NCBI RefSeq assembly: GCF_001767255.1 | Contig: NZ_CP017639.1 | Coordinates: 890,875-954,874 of the forward strand | Reading direction: 5' to 3' | Source of the DNA: Corynebacterium sp. NML98-0116 | GTDB lineage: Bacteria; Actinomycetota; Actinomycetes; Mycobacteriales; Mycobacteriaceae | Length of the DNA: 64,000 nucleotides | Part shown: piece after piece, positions 8,753 to 17,486 of the stretch | How the letters are laid out: each line of letters begins with the position of its first letter | How positions within the stretch are numbered: the first letter of the stretch is position 1 | Notes under the pieces: model-generated | What the model was told of the DNA's origin: nothing | Databases searched by the model: none | Seen by the model: the letters and a program-made list of their open reading frames with translations, nothing else | Translations under genes and position numbers: made by a program

Positions 8753-8758
8753 TAGAAT
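8753..8758 (+). promoter_or_regulatory. -10 box of tex (leaderless)
   Basis: TAGAAT ends 7 nt before ATG 8766, immediately after the trmD stop. No Shine-Dalgarno sequence precedes either ATG 8757 or 8766. Confidence 0.6.
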
Positions 8759-8765
8759 GTCCGGA

Positions 8766-11066
8766 ATGACGTTCATTGCTGAGACCATTGCATCGGAACT
8801 CCAGGTAGCGCCACGCCACGTTGAGGCTGCGCTGCAACTGTTGGCAGAGGGGAATACGGTCCCATTCATTTCTCGCTACCGGAAGGAAGCTACCGGTGGC
8901 TTGGATGACACACAGCTGCGCCACATTGAGCAGCGCAATGCGTATTTGATCGAGCTTGAGGAGCGCAAGGCTTCGGTCATTGAGGCGATCGAGGAGCAGG
9001 GCAAACTCACTGATGAGCTCAAGGCGCTCATCATGGGTGCGGATACGAAGGCGCGCGTCGAGGATCTCTACCTGCCGTATAAGAAGCGCAGGAAGACCAA
9101 GGCGGATATCGCGCGTGAGGCCGGTCTCGAGCCGCTCGTTGACTCGCTTATTGACGCCCCTTCGGCCGACGGCGAGACAGAGGCGGCACGCTATATCTGT
9201 GAAGGGTTCGCCGACACGAAAGCGGTGCTGGACGGTGCCCGCGCGATCTTGGTTGACAGGATCGCCACCGATGCGGATCTCGTCGGCGAGGTCCGCGACA
9301 AGGTGTACGAGTCCGGAACGATGCGTTCGAGCGTCGTCGAAGGCAAGGAGAACGAGGGTGCGAAGTTCCGAGACTATTTCGACTTCAGCGAGCCATTCGC
9401 CTCGTTGCCGTCGCACCGCATTTTAGCGCTGCTGCGAGGCGAGCAGGAAGGCGTGCTTTCGCTGGATTTGGACGCCGGAGATGACGCGGCGTACGAGGGG
9501 ATGATCGCGAACCGTTTCGACCTTAACTGTGAAAAGAGCCCGTGGTTGGCGAAGGCCGTGCGGTGGGCATGGAAGACAAAGCTGCAGGTCTCTTCTAATT
9601 TGGATACACGGATGCGTCTGAAAGAGCGCGCGGATGAGGCGGCTCTGGACGTCTTCAGTACGAATCTTCGCGATGTGCTGCTGGCCGCTCCTGCCGGTCA
9701 ACGCGCGACCCTGGCGCTGGATCCGGGTTACAGGAACGGTGTAAAAACAGCGACCGTAGATGGCACGGGGAAGGTGCTCGCAACCGCGATCGTCTACCCA
9801 CACCAACCGCAGAACCAATGGCAGCAGGCGGTGCAGGTGCTCGCGAACACTGTGGCGGAACACGGCGTGGAGCTCATCGCGATTGGTAACGGCACGGCGT
9901 CGCGGGAGACGGAGAAGCTTGCACGAGAGGTCGCGGACATGATCGCAGCAGCGGGCGGGCGCAGGCCTGTTCCGGTGGTGGTGTCGGAATCGGGTGCGTC
10001 GGTGTACTCGGCTTCTGAAATCGCGGCTCAGGAGTTTCCGGACATGGATGTGGCACTGCGATCCGCGGTCTCGATTGGGCGGCGCCTCCAGGACCCGCTT
10101 GCGGAGCTGGTCAAGGTCGACCCGAAGTCAATTGGCGTGGGGCAGTACCAACACGATGTGAATCAGGCGGCGCTCGCGCAGTCGTTGGACGCCGTGGTGG
10201 AGGACGCGGTGAACTCAGTCGGGGTGGACGTCAATACGGCGTCGGTACCGCTGCTGGAACGAGTCGCTGGCGTGACGCCGACGATCGCAAAGAACATCGT
10301 TGCCTACCGCGATGAACATGGTGTGTTTGCTTCGCGCAAGGAGCTGAAGAAGGTGCCGCGACTTGGGCCGAAGGCCTTCGAGCAGTCGGCCGGCTTCCTA
10401 CGCATCCAAGGCGGAGAGAATCCGCTTGATGGCTCCGCTGTGCACCCGGAGGCCTACCCCGTTGTGGAGCGCATCGCTCAGCAATCTGGAGTGGACACTG
10501 CGGCACTCGTCGGTAACAGCAGAGTGCTGTCGGGTCTTCGTCCGCAGGACTTTGCCGACGACACCTTCGGCGTCCCAACCATCACGGATATCTTTGCCGA
10601 GTTGGAAAAGCCGGGCCGGGATCCGCGTCCGGAGTTTAAGACGGCCACTTTTAAAGAAGGCGTACACAAGGTGTCTGACCTCCAGCCGGGCATGATTCTG
10701 GAAGGGACGGTCACCAACGTCGCCGCGTTCGGCGCGTTTGTGGACGTCGGCGTGCACCAGGATGGCCTCGTGCACGTGTCTGCGATGAGCCATTCTTTTG
10801 TGAAGGACCCGCACGAGGTCGTGCGCTCGGGTGAGGTGGTGAAGGTGAAGGTCCTCGAGGTGGACGTGCAGCGCCAGCGAATTAGCCTCACGCTGCGCCT
10901 GGATGATGAGCCTGGAAGCGAGCAGAAGCGTGAGTCTTCACGCGGGAAGAAGCCGCAGCAGAAGCCGGGCCGTCAGGGTGGGAAGCGCCAGCGAGGTCGC
11001 GCTGGCGGTGCGCCGCAGGGCGGATCGATGGCGGATGCACTCAAGCGTGCCGGATTTGGGAAGTGA
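8766..11066 (+). CDS. tex: Tex family S1 RNA-binding transcription accessory protein
   Basis: Nucleic-acid-binding protein related to eukaryotic Spt6, implicated in transcription and tolerance of toxic expression. The 766 residues show the helical Tex N-terminal region (AEGNTVPFISRYRKEATGGLD), a YqgF-like RNase H fold centre, a helix-hairpin-helix segment (LLERVAGVTPTIAKNIV) and a C-terminal S1 domain from about residue 640 (GMILEGTVTNVAAFGAFVDV). A Lys/Arg/Gln/Gly-rich tail follows. ATG 8766 is preferred to 8757 because of its distance to the -10 box. It sits between trmD and rplS, a place where mycobacteria do not have it as far as I recall. Confidence 0.95.
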   Translation: MTFIAETIASELQVAPRHVEAALQLLAEGNTVPFISRYRKEATGGLDDTQLRHIEQRNAYLIELEERKASVIEAIEEQGKLTDELKALIMGADTKARVEDLYLPYKKRRKTKADIAREAGLEPLVDSLIDAPSADGETEAARYICEGFADTKAVLDGARAILVDRIATDADLVGEVRDKVYESGTMRSSVVEGKENEGAKFRDYFDFSEPFASLPSHRILALLRGEQEGVLSLDLDAGDDAAYEGMIANRFDLNCEKSPWLAKAVRWAWKTKLQVSSNLDTRMRLKERADEAALDVFSTNLRDVLLAAPAGQRATLALDPGYRNGVKTATVDGTGKVLATAIVYPHQPQNQWQQAVQVLANTVAEHGVELIAIGNGTASRETEKLAREVADMIAAAGGRRPVPVVVSESGASVYSASEIAAQEFPDMDVALRSAVSIGRRLQDPLAELVKVDPKSIGVGQYQHDVNQAALAQSLDAVVEDAVNSVGVDVNTASVPLLERVAGVTPTIAKNIVAYRDEHGVFASRKELKKVPRLGPKAFEQSAGFLRIQGGENPLDGSAVHPEAYPVVERIAQQSGVDTAALVGNSRVLSGLRPQDFADDTFGVPTITDIFAELEKPGRDPRPEFKTATFKEGVHKVSDLQPGMILEGTVTNVAAFGAFVDVGVHQDGLVHVSAMSHSFVKDPHEVVRSGEVVKVKVLEVDVQRQRISLTLRLDDEPGSEQKRESSRGKKPQQKPGRQGGKRQRGRAGGAPQGGSMADALKRAGFGK

Positions 11067-11084
11067 CGTGCTCGCATGTAGAAT
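11056..11084 (+). promoter_or_regulatory. Promoter of rplS
   Basis: TTGGGA (11056-11061), 17-bp spacer, TAGAAT (11079-11084). The -35 lies inside the last tex codons. The predicted leader of rplS is about 90 nt. Confidence 0.6.
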
Positions 11085-11180
11085 CGTGCGGGTTATTGTA
11101 AGCGACATGAACCAGCCGAGCGTCCACCTGTGGAAAAAGCCGCTAGGGTCCTCTGTCCAGAAACGTAAAGGATTGCTTCA

Positions 11181-11528
11181 ATGAGCAACGGCATTATTGA
11201 TCTTGTAGACGCAGGCCAGCTGCGTGACGATATCCCTGACTTCCGTCCGGGCGATACCCTCGACGTACACGTCAAGGTTATCGAGGGTTCGGTCACCCGT
11301 ACCCAGGTCTTCACTGGCTTCGTCGTTCGTCGTCAGGGTGACGGCATCCGTGAGACGTTCACGGTCCGCAAGGTTTCCTTCGGTATCGGTGTTGAGCGTA
11401 CCTTCCCGGTACACTCCCCGAACCTGGAGAAGATTGAGGTCGTCCGCAAGGGTGACGTACGTCGCGCGAAGCTGTACTACATGCGCGACCTGCGCGGCAA
11501 GGCTGCCCGCATCAAGGAGCGCCGCTAG
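11181..11528 (+). CDS. rplS: 50S ribosomal protein L19
   Basis: Large-subunit protein at the 30S-50S interface. Its 115 residues match L19 over the full length, with [38 protein letters not shown] and the C-terminal [21 protein letters not shown]. The ATG follows an AAAGGA ribosome binding site. It is a single-gene unit: a promoter overlaps the tex 3' end, and a strong terminator follows at once. Confidence 0.98.
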   Translation: MSNGIIDLVDAGQLRDDIPDFRPGDTLDVHVKVIEGSVTRTQVFTGFVVRRQGDGIRETFTVRKVSFGIGVERTFPVHSPNLEKIEVVRKGDVRRAKLYYMRDLRGKAARIKERR

Positions 11529-11551
11529 GCGCATACCCGCTTCTTGCACAG

Positions 11552-11592
11552 CACCCCGCACACTTACGCTTCGTAAGGTGCGGGGTGTTTTG
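11552..11592 (+). terminator. Rho-independent terminator after rplS
   Basis: Outer stem CACCCCGCAC (11552-11561) with GTGCGGGGTG (11578-11587), inner stem CTTACG/CGTAAG, then TTTTGTT. Confidence 0.88.
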
Positions 11593-11601
11593 TTGCGCTG
11601 C

Positions 11602-11607
11602 TAGAGT
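11602..11607 (+). promoter_or_regulatory. -10 box of lepB (leaderless)
   Basis: TAGAGT ends 7 nt before GTG 11615, right after the rplS terminator. Confidence 0.6.
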
Positions 11608-11614
11608 GTTGCGG

Positions 11615-12337
11615 GTGAACGAAAAGAGCGCATCTGAAGAAAAATCCATGCCGTGGTACATCGAAATCCCGATGGTCGTTGTACTCACCTTGGTGTTCAT
11701 CTTCTTTATTCAGACATTCATTGGCCGCCTCTACGTGATTCCGTCTGCGTCGATGGAGCCGACGTTGCATGGGCAGGACGGCAAGGGTGATCGCATCTTC
11801 GTGGAGAAGGTGTCCTACTACTTCTCTGATCCGGAGCCGGGTGACGTCGTCGTGTTTAAGGGGACTGACTCGTGGAATACCGGCTTCGTCACTAACCGCT
11901 CCGACAACCCGGCCATTGCCGGTCTGCAGGAGGTGTCCTCCTGGGTGGGGCTGGTGCCGAAGGATGAGAACACGTTGGTCAAGCGCATCATCGCGAAGGG
12001 TGGCCAGACGGTGTCTTGCCAGGAGGGGGATCCGGCGGTGATGGTGGACGGCAAGCCAATCGACCAGTCGTACACGCTGCAGCCGAACTACTACCCGGTG
12101 GATCCTGAGACTGGGTCCGACGCTTGCGGTGGGAACTACTTCGGTCCGGTAACTGTCCCTGATGGGAACTACTTCATGATGGGTGATAACCGCACGAATT
12201 CCGCTGATTCGCGCTACCACCTTGGTGATGAGTACCAGGGCACGATCCCGGAGGAGAACCTTCGCGGAAAAGTTCTTGCGATTGTGTTCCCACTCCAGCG
12301 TTTTGGTGGCGTCGACGACCCGGCGATCCAGCAGTAG
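11615..12337 (+). CDS. lepB: Signal peptidase I
   Basis: Membrane serine protease that removes Sec and Tat signal peptides. The 240 residues contain one N-terminal transmembrane helix (about 12-38), the box with catalytic Ser46 (IPSASMEPT), the Lys box with Lys123 (LVKRIIAKGG) and the GDNR box (FMMGDNRTNSADSR). The Ser/Lys dyad is intact. GTG 11615 is chosen because a -10 hexamer sits 7 nt upstream. rnhB follows after 22 bp, suggesting a lepB-rnhB-DUF2469 operon. It serves the many exported proteins in this window, such as the M23 peptidase and the two small secreted proteins. Confidence 0.96.
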   Translation: MNEKSASEEKSMPWYIEIPMVVVLTLVFIFFIQTFIGRLYVIPSASMEPTLHGQDGKGDRIFVEKVSYYFSDPEPGDVVVFKGTDSWNTGFVTNRSDNPAIAGLQEVSSWVGLVPKDENTLVKRIIAKGGQTVSCQEGDPAVMVDGKPIDQSYTLQPNYYPVDPETGSDACGGNYFGPVTVPDGNYFMMGDNRTNSADSRYHLGDEYQGTIPEENLRGKVLAIVFPLQRFGGVDDPAIQQ

Positions 12338-12359
12338 CCCTGCGCTTGGTGTGTGAGCT

Positions 12360-13007
12360 GTGGTGCGTCGTTTGAAGCAGCTTCGGACGTACGAGGTGGC
12401 GCTCGAAAAAGCAGGGCTCGGACCAGTCGTCGGGGTTGACGAGGCCGGCCGGGGCGCCTGCTTCGGGCCACTGACAGTCGCCGCGTGCGTGCTACCACCG
12501 CAGCCGATACGGCAACTTGAGGGGTTGACGGATTCCAAGCAGTTGACGGCGAAGCGTCGAGAAGCACTCTTTGACATCATCTGCCAGCACGCGCTCGCAT
12601 ACTCCATCGTGCACGTGCCCGCCAGCGAGATTGATCACCGCGGGGTGCAGCATGCCAACATTGACGGGGCCCGGCGCGCAGTTGCGCAGCTAGAGACGGA
12701 GGCGCGGTACGCGCTTGTCGACGCCTTCCATATCGCGGGTTTGCCCGTACCACAACTGCCGATTATCGGCGGTGACGCGAGTGCCCGGTGCATCGCCGCC
12801 GCCAGTGTGCTAGCCAAAGTGAGCCGCGACCATCTCCTCGATGGCTACGCGGAGCAGTACCCCGGGTATGGATTGGAGCGCCACAAGGGGTATGGCACGA
12901 AGGCACACATGGATGCGGTGCGCCGCCACGGGGCGACGCCGCAACATCGTTATAGTTATGCCAATGTGAGAACTGCCGTTGAGATTTACGAAGGGGGCAC
13001 CGCATGA
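12360..13007 (+). CDS. rnhB: Ribonuclease HII
   Basis: Removes RNA from RNA-DNA hybrids and misincorporated ribonucleotides. The 215 residues carry the type-2 RNase H signature VGVDEAGRGACFGPLTVAA with the DEAG carboxylates, the SKQL motif, the central IIGGDA and the later GYGTKAH region. Adjacent GTGs at 12360 and 12363 are both possible starts. The stop overlaps the next gene's start (ATGA at 13004-13007). Confidence 0.95.
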   Translation: MVRRLKQLRTYEVALEKAGLGPVVGVDEAGRGACFGPLTVAACVLPPQPIRQLEGLTDSKQLTAKRREALFDIICQHALAYSIVHVPASEIDHRGVQHANIDGARRAVAQLETEARYALVDAFHIAGLPVPQLPIIGGDASARCIAAASVLAKVSRDHLLDGYAEQYPGYGLERHKGYGTKAHMDAVRRHGATPQHRYSYANVRTAVEIYEGGTA

Positions 13008-13312
13008 GTGCTGAGGATCTGGACAATTACGAGGCTGACGTCGAGCTGTCGCTGTATCGCGAGTATCGAGACGTCGCGAGCCAGTTCTCGTTTGTTGTGG
13101 AGACGGAACGTCGTTTCTACCTTGCGAATGCTGTCGAGTTGATCCCGCACAAAGACGGCAACGATGTGTACTACGAGGTCCGTATGTCGGATTGTTGGGT
13201 GTGGGACATGTACCGCGCGGTGCGTTTTGTGCGCTACGTCCGCGTAATTACGTACAAGGATGTCAATATCGAGGAGCTAGACAAGCCGGACATCACGTTC
13301 CCTAATTCGTAG
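13004..13312 (+). CDS. DUF2469 family protein
   Basis: A 102-residue acidic protein that I recognise as DUF2469 (starts MSAEDLDNYEADVELSLYRE), a small actinobacterial family of unknown function with a constant place next to rnhB and yraN. It has no membrane segment or signal peptide and is rich in aromatic residues (YYEVRMSDCWVWDMYRAVRFVRYVRV). It starts inside the rnhB stop (ATGA), so translation is coupled, and ends at a terminator. Confidence 0.9.
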   Translation: MSAEDLDNYEADVELSLYREYRDVASQFSFVVETERRFYLANAVELIPHKDGNDVYYEVRMSDCWVWDMYRAVRFVRYVRVITYKDVNIEELDKPDITFPNS

Positions 13313-13335
13313 TCTGCGTTTCGACGTCCCCTCCA

Positions 13336-13380
13336 CCCCTCCCGCGTGTTGCCTGTAAGGAACCGCGGGAGGGGTTTTTG
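13336..13380 (+). terminator. Rho-independent terminator after the DUF2469 gene
   Basis: Stem CCCCTCCCGCG (13336-13346) with CGCGGGAGGGG (13364-13374), 17-nt loop, then TTTTTG. Confidence 0.88.
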
Positions 13381-13456
13381 CGTCTAAACACTTACGCCTC
13401 TGGTGCGTCTGGAGGTGTGTGCAAACGAACAAGGATGTGAAGAAGGGAACGAAGTT

Positions 13457-13831
13457 ATGCAGAAACCGTGCATGGACCAGTACCAGCTTGGCCGTCTAGG
13501 GGAAGATGCCGTACTGGAGGAGTATTTAGCGTTGGGCTACACGTGCCTTGGTAGGCGGGTGCGATTACGGCATGGCGAGATTGACCTGATTATGCAGGAC
13601 TCTTACGGCACCGTGGTGTTCGTAGAGGTGAAAACTCGTCGTTTACCGGGGTTTGGTTCGGTTGAGGCGGTGCACGCGAAGAAGATGATGGCAATGCGTA
13701 ACGCGGCTGCTGAGTGGTTGCGCAGCACTGAGGGGTTCTACGAAGTCCGGTTCGACGTCGTGGAGGCGATGTATCACGAGGACGGCTTCGAGTTTGAGTT
13801 CATCATGGGGGTCGAAGATGCCGCTTGCTAG
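13457..13831 (+). CDS. yraN: YraN/UPF0102 family predicted nuclease
   Basis: The 124-residue protein has the UPF0102 fold pattern of Holliday-junction resolvase-like nucleases: GRLGEDAVLEEYLALGY, the GEIDLI motif with acidic residues and VVFVEVKTR with the E-x-K pair. Its biochemical role is unproven in most bacteria. ATG 13457 is chosen because it has GAAGGGA about 9 nt upstream; a further in-frame start at 13403 would add 18 residues without family support. It overlaps the comM start by 14 bp and begins the recombination block yraN-comM-dprA. Confidence 0.92.
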   Translation: MQKPCMDQYQLGRLGEDAVLEEYLALGYTCLGRRVRLRHGEIDLIMQDSYGTVVFVEVKTRRLPGFGSVEAVHAKKMMAMRNAAAEWLRSTEGFYEVRFDVVEAMYHEDGFEFEFIMGVEDAAC

Positions 13832-15374
13832 TACGTTGAGTGCCACGGTTGAGGGCATTCGGGCGCGCATCGTACGCGTGGAGGCCAACGTCGGGCCGGG
13901 GTTACCAGGAATGCATATTGTTGGGCTCGCCGATGCTGCCGTGAAAGAATCCCGCGAGCGAATCCGTACCGCCTGCCGTAATAGTTCACTGCCGTGGCCG
14001 AAGACGAAGGCGATGGTGTCGCTGTCGCCGGCGCACCTGCCGAAGGCTGGTTCGCAGTTTGACTTGCCGATTGCGTTGGCGGTGATGGGGAGCCTAGATC
14101 CACGCGCTCAACGGGCACTATCGCGAACATTTTTTGTAGGAGAGTTGGCGCTGGATGGCAGCTTGCGGCCTGTACCGGAAGTGCTGCCGATGCTGCTGGC
14201 GGCCCAGGAGCTGCTTGTTCAGGAGGGTGGAATTGACCGCATTGTGGTTCCGCGCGCGAACGAGCACCAGGCACAGCTCGTGTCACGCGGAGACATCGTG
14301 CTGGCGGACTCGCTGGCGCAGGTGTGGGCGTGGCTGGTCGGGGAAGAGGTGCTTGAAGTAGCTTCTGTGGGTGCGCCAAGCATTGAGCAAGGACGACAGC
14401 CGGACTTCGCAGACATCGCAGGGCAAGGCCCCGAGCGAAGGATTATGGAAGTCGCCGCGGCCGGTGCGCATCACATGCTAATGATCGGACCACCCGGCTC
14501 AGGCAAGTCCATGCTTGCAGAGCGTCTCCCATCCATCCTCCCCGCAATGGACGTCGAAGAAATGGTCACGTCCACAGCGATTCACGCAGCTGCCGGGATC
14601 GCCGGGGGAGAGCTGATTGCGCACCGCCCGTTCATCGCGCCGGACCCGTCGCTTTCCAAGGCGCAACTCATCGGGGGAGGCAGCGGGATTCCTCGCCCCG
14701 GCGCGGTCAGTCAAGCCCATAACGGTGTGCTGTTTCTCGACGAAGCCTCTGAGATCGCGTCCGCTACCCTCGATGCGTTGCGCATTCCCCTGGAGAAAGG
14801 CGAGGTGCGCCTGCGACGCAGCAACCGCGACGTCATCTTTCCAGCCGACTTCCAGCTCATCCTCGCGATGAATCCATGCCCGTGTGGAAAACCAGCGAAC
14901 CGCTGTCGGTGCTCCGGGGCGCAGCGTGCGCGGTATGCGCGAAGTATTTCGGGTCCGCTGAGGGACCGCCTGGACATTGTCTGCAGGACTTCGCTGGATA
15001 ACGCCGTGCTGAACCCAAACGGGGCAGAGTCTTCCACGGCCATCGCCCAGCGTGTGGCAGAGGCACGGGACCGTGCGGCACATCGGTGGCGGACGTGCGA
15101 GGAACACACGAACGGGGCGTTGACGAATGCGCGCGTGCCGGGGCCGTGGCTGCGTCGATACTTCCCGGCGGAAGATTCCGCGATGATGTTCCTCTCCTCG
15201 ATGCTTGCGCGCGGGGAGGTCAGCCAGCGCGGTATCGACCGCATCCTGAAATTGTCGTGGACCTTGGCGGATCTCACTGGCGCACAGTGCCCACACCTCG
15301 GGCACGTCGCTGAGGCCGTCGATCTTCGAGACGACCAGACCTTGCTTTCAGCACGTCAGGAGGCATCGGCATGA
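13818..15374 (+). CDS. comM: YifB/ComM family Mg-chelatase-like AAA+ ATPase
   Basis: The 518 residues show an N-terminal Lon-like ChlI domain (GLPGMHIVGLADAAVKESRERI), an AAA+ domain with Walker A GPPGSGKS (224-231) and Walker B VLFLDEASE, and a C-terminal helical domain. In gammaproteobacteria ComM is a helicase that promotes branch migration of heterologous DNA during transformation; its role in actinobacteria is not established. Its Cys-rich loop (NPCPCGKPANRCRCS) is intact. ATG 13818 lies inside the yraN end; the stop overlaps the dprA start (ATGA 15371-15374), a tight coupling. Confidence 0.93.
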   Translation: MPLASTLSATVEGIRARIVRVEANVGPGLPGMHIVGLADAAVKESRERIRTACRNSSLPWPKTKAMVSLSPAHLPKAGSQFDLPIALAVMGSLDPRAQRALSRTFFVGELALDGSLRPVPEVLPMLLAAQELLVQEGGIDRIVVPRANEHQAQLVSRGDIVLADSLAQVWAWLVGEEVLEVASVGAPSIEQGRQPDFADIAGQGPERRIMEVAAAGAHHMLMIGPPGSGKSMLAERLPSILPAMDVEEMVTSTAIHAAAGIAGGELIAHRPFIAPDPSLSKAQLIGGGSGIPRPGAVSQAHNGVLFLDEASEIASATLDALRIPLEKGEVRLRRSNRDVIFPADFQLILAMNPCPCGKPANRCRCSGAQRARYARSISGPLRDRLDIVCRTSLDNAVLNPNGAESSTAIAQRVAEARDRAAHRWRTCEEHTNGALTNARVPGPWLRRYFPAEDSAMMFLSSMLARGEVSQRGIDRILKLSWTLADLTGAQCPHLGHVAEAVDLRDDQTLLSARQEASA

Positions 15375-16555
15375 GCGCGCTTGAATCATGGGCCTACCTC
15401 AACCGTGTCATCGAGGGGCCGTCGACGGCGCTATGGGCACTGCGAAACGAAGGCTATACCGCTGACGAAATCGCCGAAGGCGTGCGCACACGAGCGCCCT
15501 GGCTCGGTGACCTCGCCGCCGACACCGATGCGAGGTACACCTGGGACCAGCCAGCAGAAGACCTAGCCACTGCAGCGGAGCATGGGTACACACTCATCAC
15601 ACCGGAATCGCCCGAGTGGCCTCGCGAACGGATCTATGACTCCTTCAATCTCGGTGCAAAGATGAGTCGGGATGGCGAAGGTGCTCCGATACGTGCAGAC
15701 GGGGTTCCGCCACACGCCCTCTGGGTTCGAGGCAATACCAACCTGCCGGAGCTATTGGAAAACTCGATCGCGATCGTCGGCACACGAGCGCTGAGCGCAT
15801 ATGGACATTCAGCCACCCGTGACATCGTGCACGGACTGAAGCGCTGGGGATACACCATCGTCTCCGGCGGCGCGCTCGGTATTGATGCGGCAGCCCACGA
15901 TGCGGCCCTCGAGGCGGGACTGCCAACTGTGGTGTTCGCCGCATGCGGGCCGGGTATCACCTACCCGAGGCGCCACAAACAGCTATTTGATCGCATCGTG
16001 GCGGCAGGGGGAGCGATCATCACCGAATACAGCCCTGGCATGGCCCCTGAGCGACACCGCTTCCTCACCCGAAACCGACTCGTCGCTGGGTTCACCCAGG
16101 CCACGCTAGTGATAGAAGCCGCCTACCGCTCCGGGGCGCTCAGCACGTTGCGCTGGGCGCAGTACTACCAACGCGGGACGCTCGCAGTACCAGGGCCGAT
16201 AACCACCGCCGGATCTGTCGGCACCAACCTCGCCATCTATAAGGGGGAGGCCACGATGGTGCTCAACGCGACCTACGTCCACGAGGCGATCCGCCTCGAG
16301 AACGGACTGGATGCAGAACAAGAACTTGCGGACAACAATGTAGCTTCGCCCCTCCAGCTCCTGACCCGCACCGAGATGCGCATCTACGATGCCGCGCCAA
16401 AGCATCATCGCGACGGGCTTGTAGCGGAGGAGATTGCAGGTGCCGCCGCGCTATCCCTCCAAGTCACCATCAACACGCTCATTGAGCTGCAAGGTAAGGG
16501 ACTGATCCAGCGGGAAGGCCAGCTGTGGCGACGAAGCGACACAGCCAAACCCTAA
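15371..16555 (+). CDS. dprA: DNA-processing protein DprA
   Basis: Binds incoming single-stranded DNA and loads RecA in transformable bacteria. The 394 residues include the Rossmann-like DprA core (ALWVRGN, IAIVGTRALSAYG, IVSGGALGIDAAAH, RNRLVAGFTQATLVIEA, GSLSTLRWA-like with S-G-A) and a winged-helix-like C-terminal region (VAEEIAGAAALSLQVTINTLIELQGKGLI). It is wired to comM through an ATGA overlap. No other competence genes are in the window. The family call is sure; the cellular role in this organism is not. Confidence 0.94.
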   Translation: MSALESWAYLNRVIEGPSTALWALRNEGYTADEIAEGVRTRAPWLGDLAADTDARYTWDQPAEDLATAAEHGYTLITPESPEWPRERIYDSFNLGAKMSRDGEGAPIRADGVPPHALWVRGNTNLPELLENSIAIVGTRALSAYGHSATRDIVHGLKRWGYTIVSGGALGIDAAAHDAALEAGLPTVVFAACGPGITYPRRHKQLFDRIVAAGGAIITEYSPGMAPERHRFLTRNRLVAGFTQATLVIEAAYRSGALSTLRWAQYYQRGTLAVPGPITTAGSVGTNLAIYKGEATMVLNATYVHEAIRLENGLDAEQELADNNVASPLQLLTRTEMRIYDAAPKHHRDGLVAEEIAGAAALSLQVTINTLIELQGKGLIQREGQLWRRSDTAKP

Positions 16556-16563
16556 GGTACCGA

Positions 16564-16569
16564 TACAAT
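16564..16569 (+). promoter_or_regulatory. -10 box of xerC (leaderless)
   Basis: TACAAT ends 7 nt before ATG 16577. It lies in the 21-bp gap after dprA, so xerC can be transcribed separately. Confidence 0.6.
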
Positions 16570-16576
16570 ACGGGAC

Positions 16577-17482
16577 ATGATTAGCAGCCACGATCAGTCG
16601 TCCACCCAGTTTCTCACCGCGGTGGACGACTTCATCGATTACTGCCAACACGTCAAAAACCGCGCCGCGGCGACCTGCAAGAGCTACAAATCGGATCTCA
16701 CCACACTCGCGCCGTACACACCAGATCTCAACGCATTCACCATCGACGCTCTACGCCACTGGCTCGCCGACGCAGTCCAAGCCGGCAAAGCCCGCTCCAC
16801 CATCTCGCGCCGCACCGCATCCGCGCGCGCCTTCTCCACCTGGGCTTACCAACACGGCTACATCGCAAAGGACGAAGCAGCCCGCCTGCGCACCCCGAAA
16901 GAACAGCGCAAACTACCCACCGTGCTCAGCGCCCCCGCTACCGAGGAACTCATCCGCCCCCACGGCGACACACCAGAAGACATCCGCGACACCGCCATCC
17001 TCGAACTGCTCTACGCCAGCGCAATCCGCGTCGGCGAACTCGTCGCCCTCAACATCGACGACCTCGACTTCCATACCAACACCGCAAAAGTCACTGGCAA
17101 AGGCAACAAACAACGCATCGTTCCCTTCGGAAACAACGCACACGAGGCACTCACCACATGGCTTCACGACGCCCGGCCAGCCCTCGCCAATAGTGCTAAC
17201 GCGGGGGCCGAACCGCTGTTCGTCGGCACCCAGGGAAAGCGCATCGACCAACGCCAAGTTCGCCGAATCGTCGAGCGCGCCGGGCTGCAAGCGGGGCAGG
17301 CGAGTATCACGCCACACTCGTTGCGACACACAGCGGCCACGCAAATGCTTGAAGGCGGCGCCGACCTACGAATGGTGCAAGAAATGCTCGGGCACTCTAG
17401 CCTGCAAACCACGCAGATATACACGCACGTCTCCTCACAGCGGCTCACGCAGATTTACAACCAAGCGCACCCCAGGGCATGA
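16577..17482 (+). CDS. xerC: Tyrosine recombinase XerC
   Basis: Resolves chromosome dimers at dif together with XerD. The 301 residues have an N-terminal SAM-like core-binding domain (about 8-95) and a catalytic domain with Arg151, His247, Arg250, His273 and nucleophile Tyr282 (HSLRHTAATQML, LGHSSLQTTQIYTHV). All catalytic positions are present. The position next to dprA is where mycobacteria and corynebacteria have xerC, so I read it as chromosomal XerC and not a phage integrase. It is convergent with the M23 peptidase gene, 4 bp away, with no obvious terminator in between. Confidence 0.93.
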   Translation: MISSHDQSSTQFLTAVDDFIDYCQHVKNRAAATCKSYKSDLTTLAPYTPDLNAFTIDALRHWLADAVQAGKARSTISRRTASARAFSTWAYQHGYIAKDEAARLRTPKEQRKLPTVLSAPATEELIRPHGDTPEDIRDTAILELLYASAIRVGELVALNIDDLDFHTNTAKVTGKGNKQRIVPFGNNAHEALTTWLHDARPALANSANAGAEPLFVGTQGKRIDQRQVRRIVERAGLQAGQASITPHSLRHTAATQMLEGGADLRMVQEMLGHSSLQTTQIYTHVSSQRLTQIYNQAHPRA

Positions 17483-17486
17483 GCCT

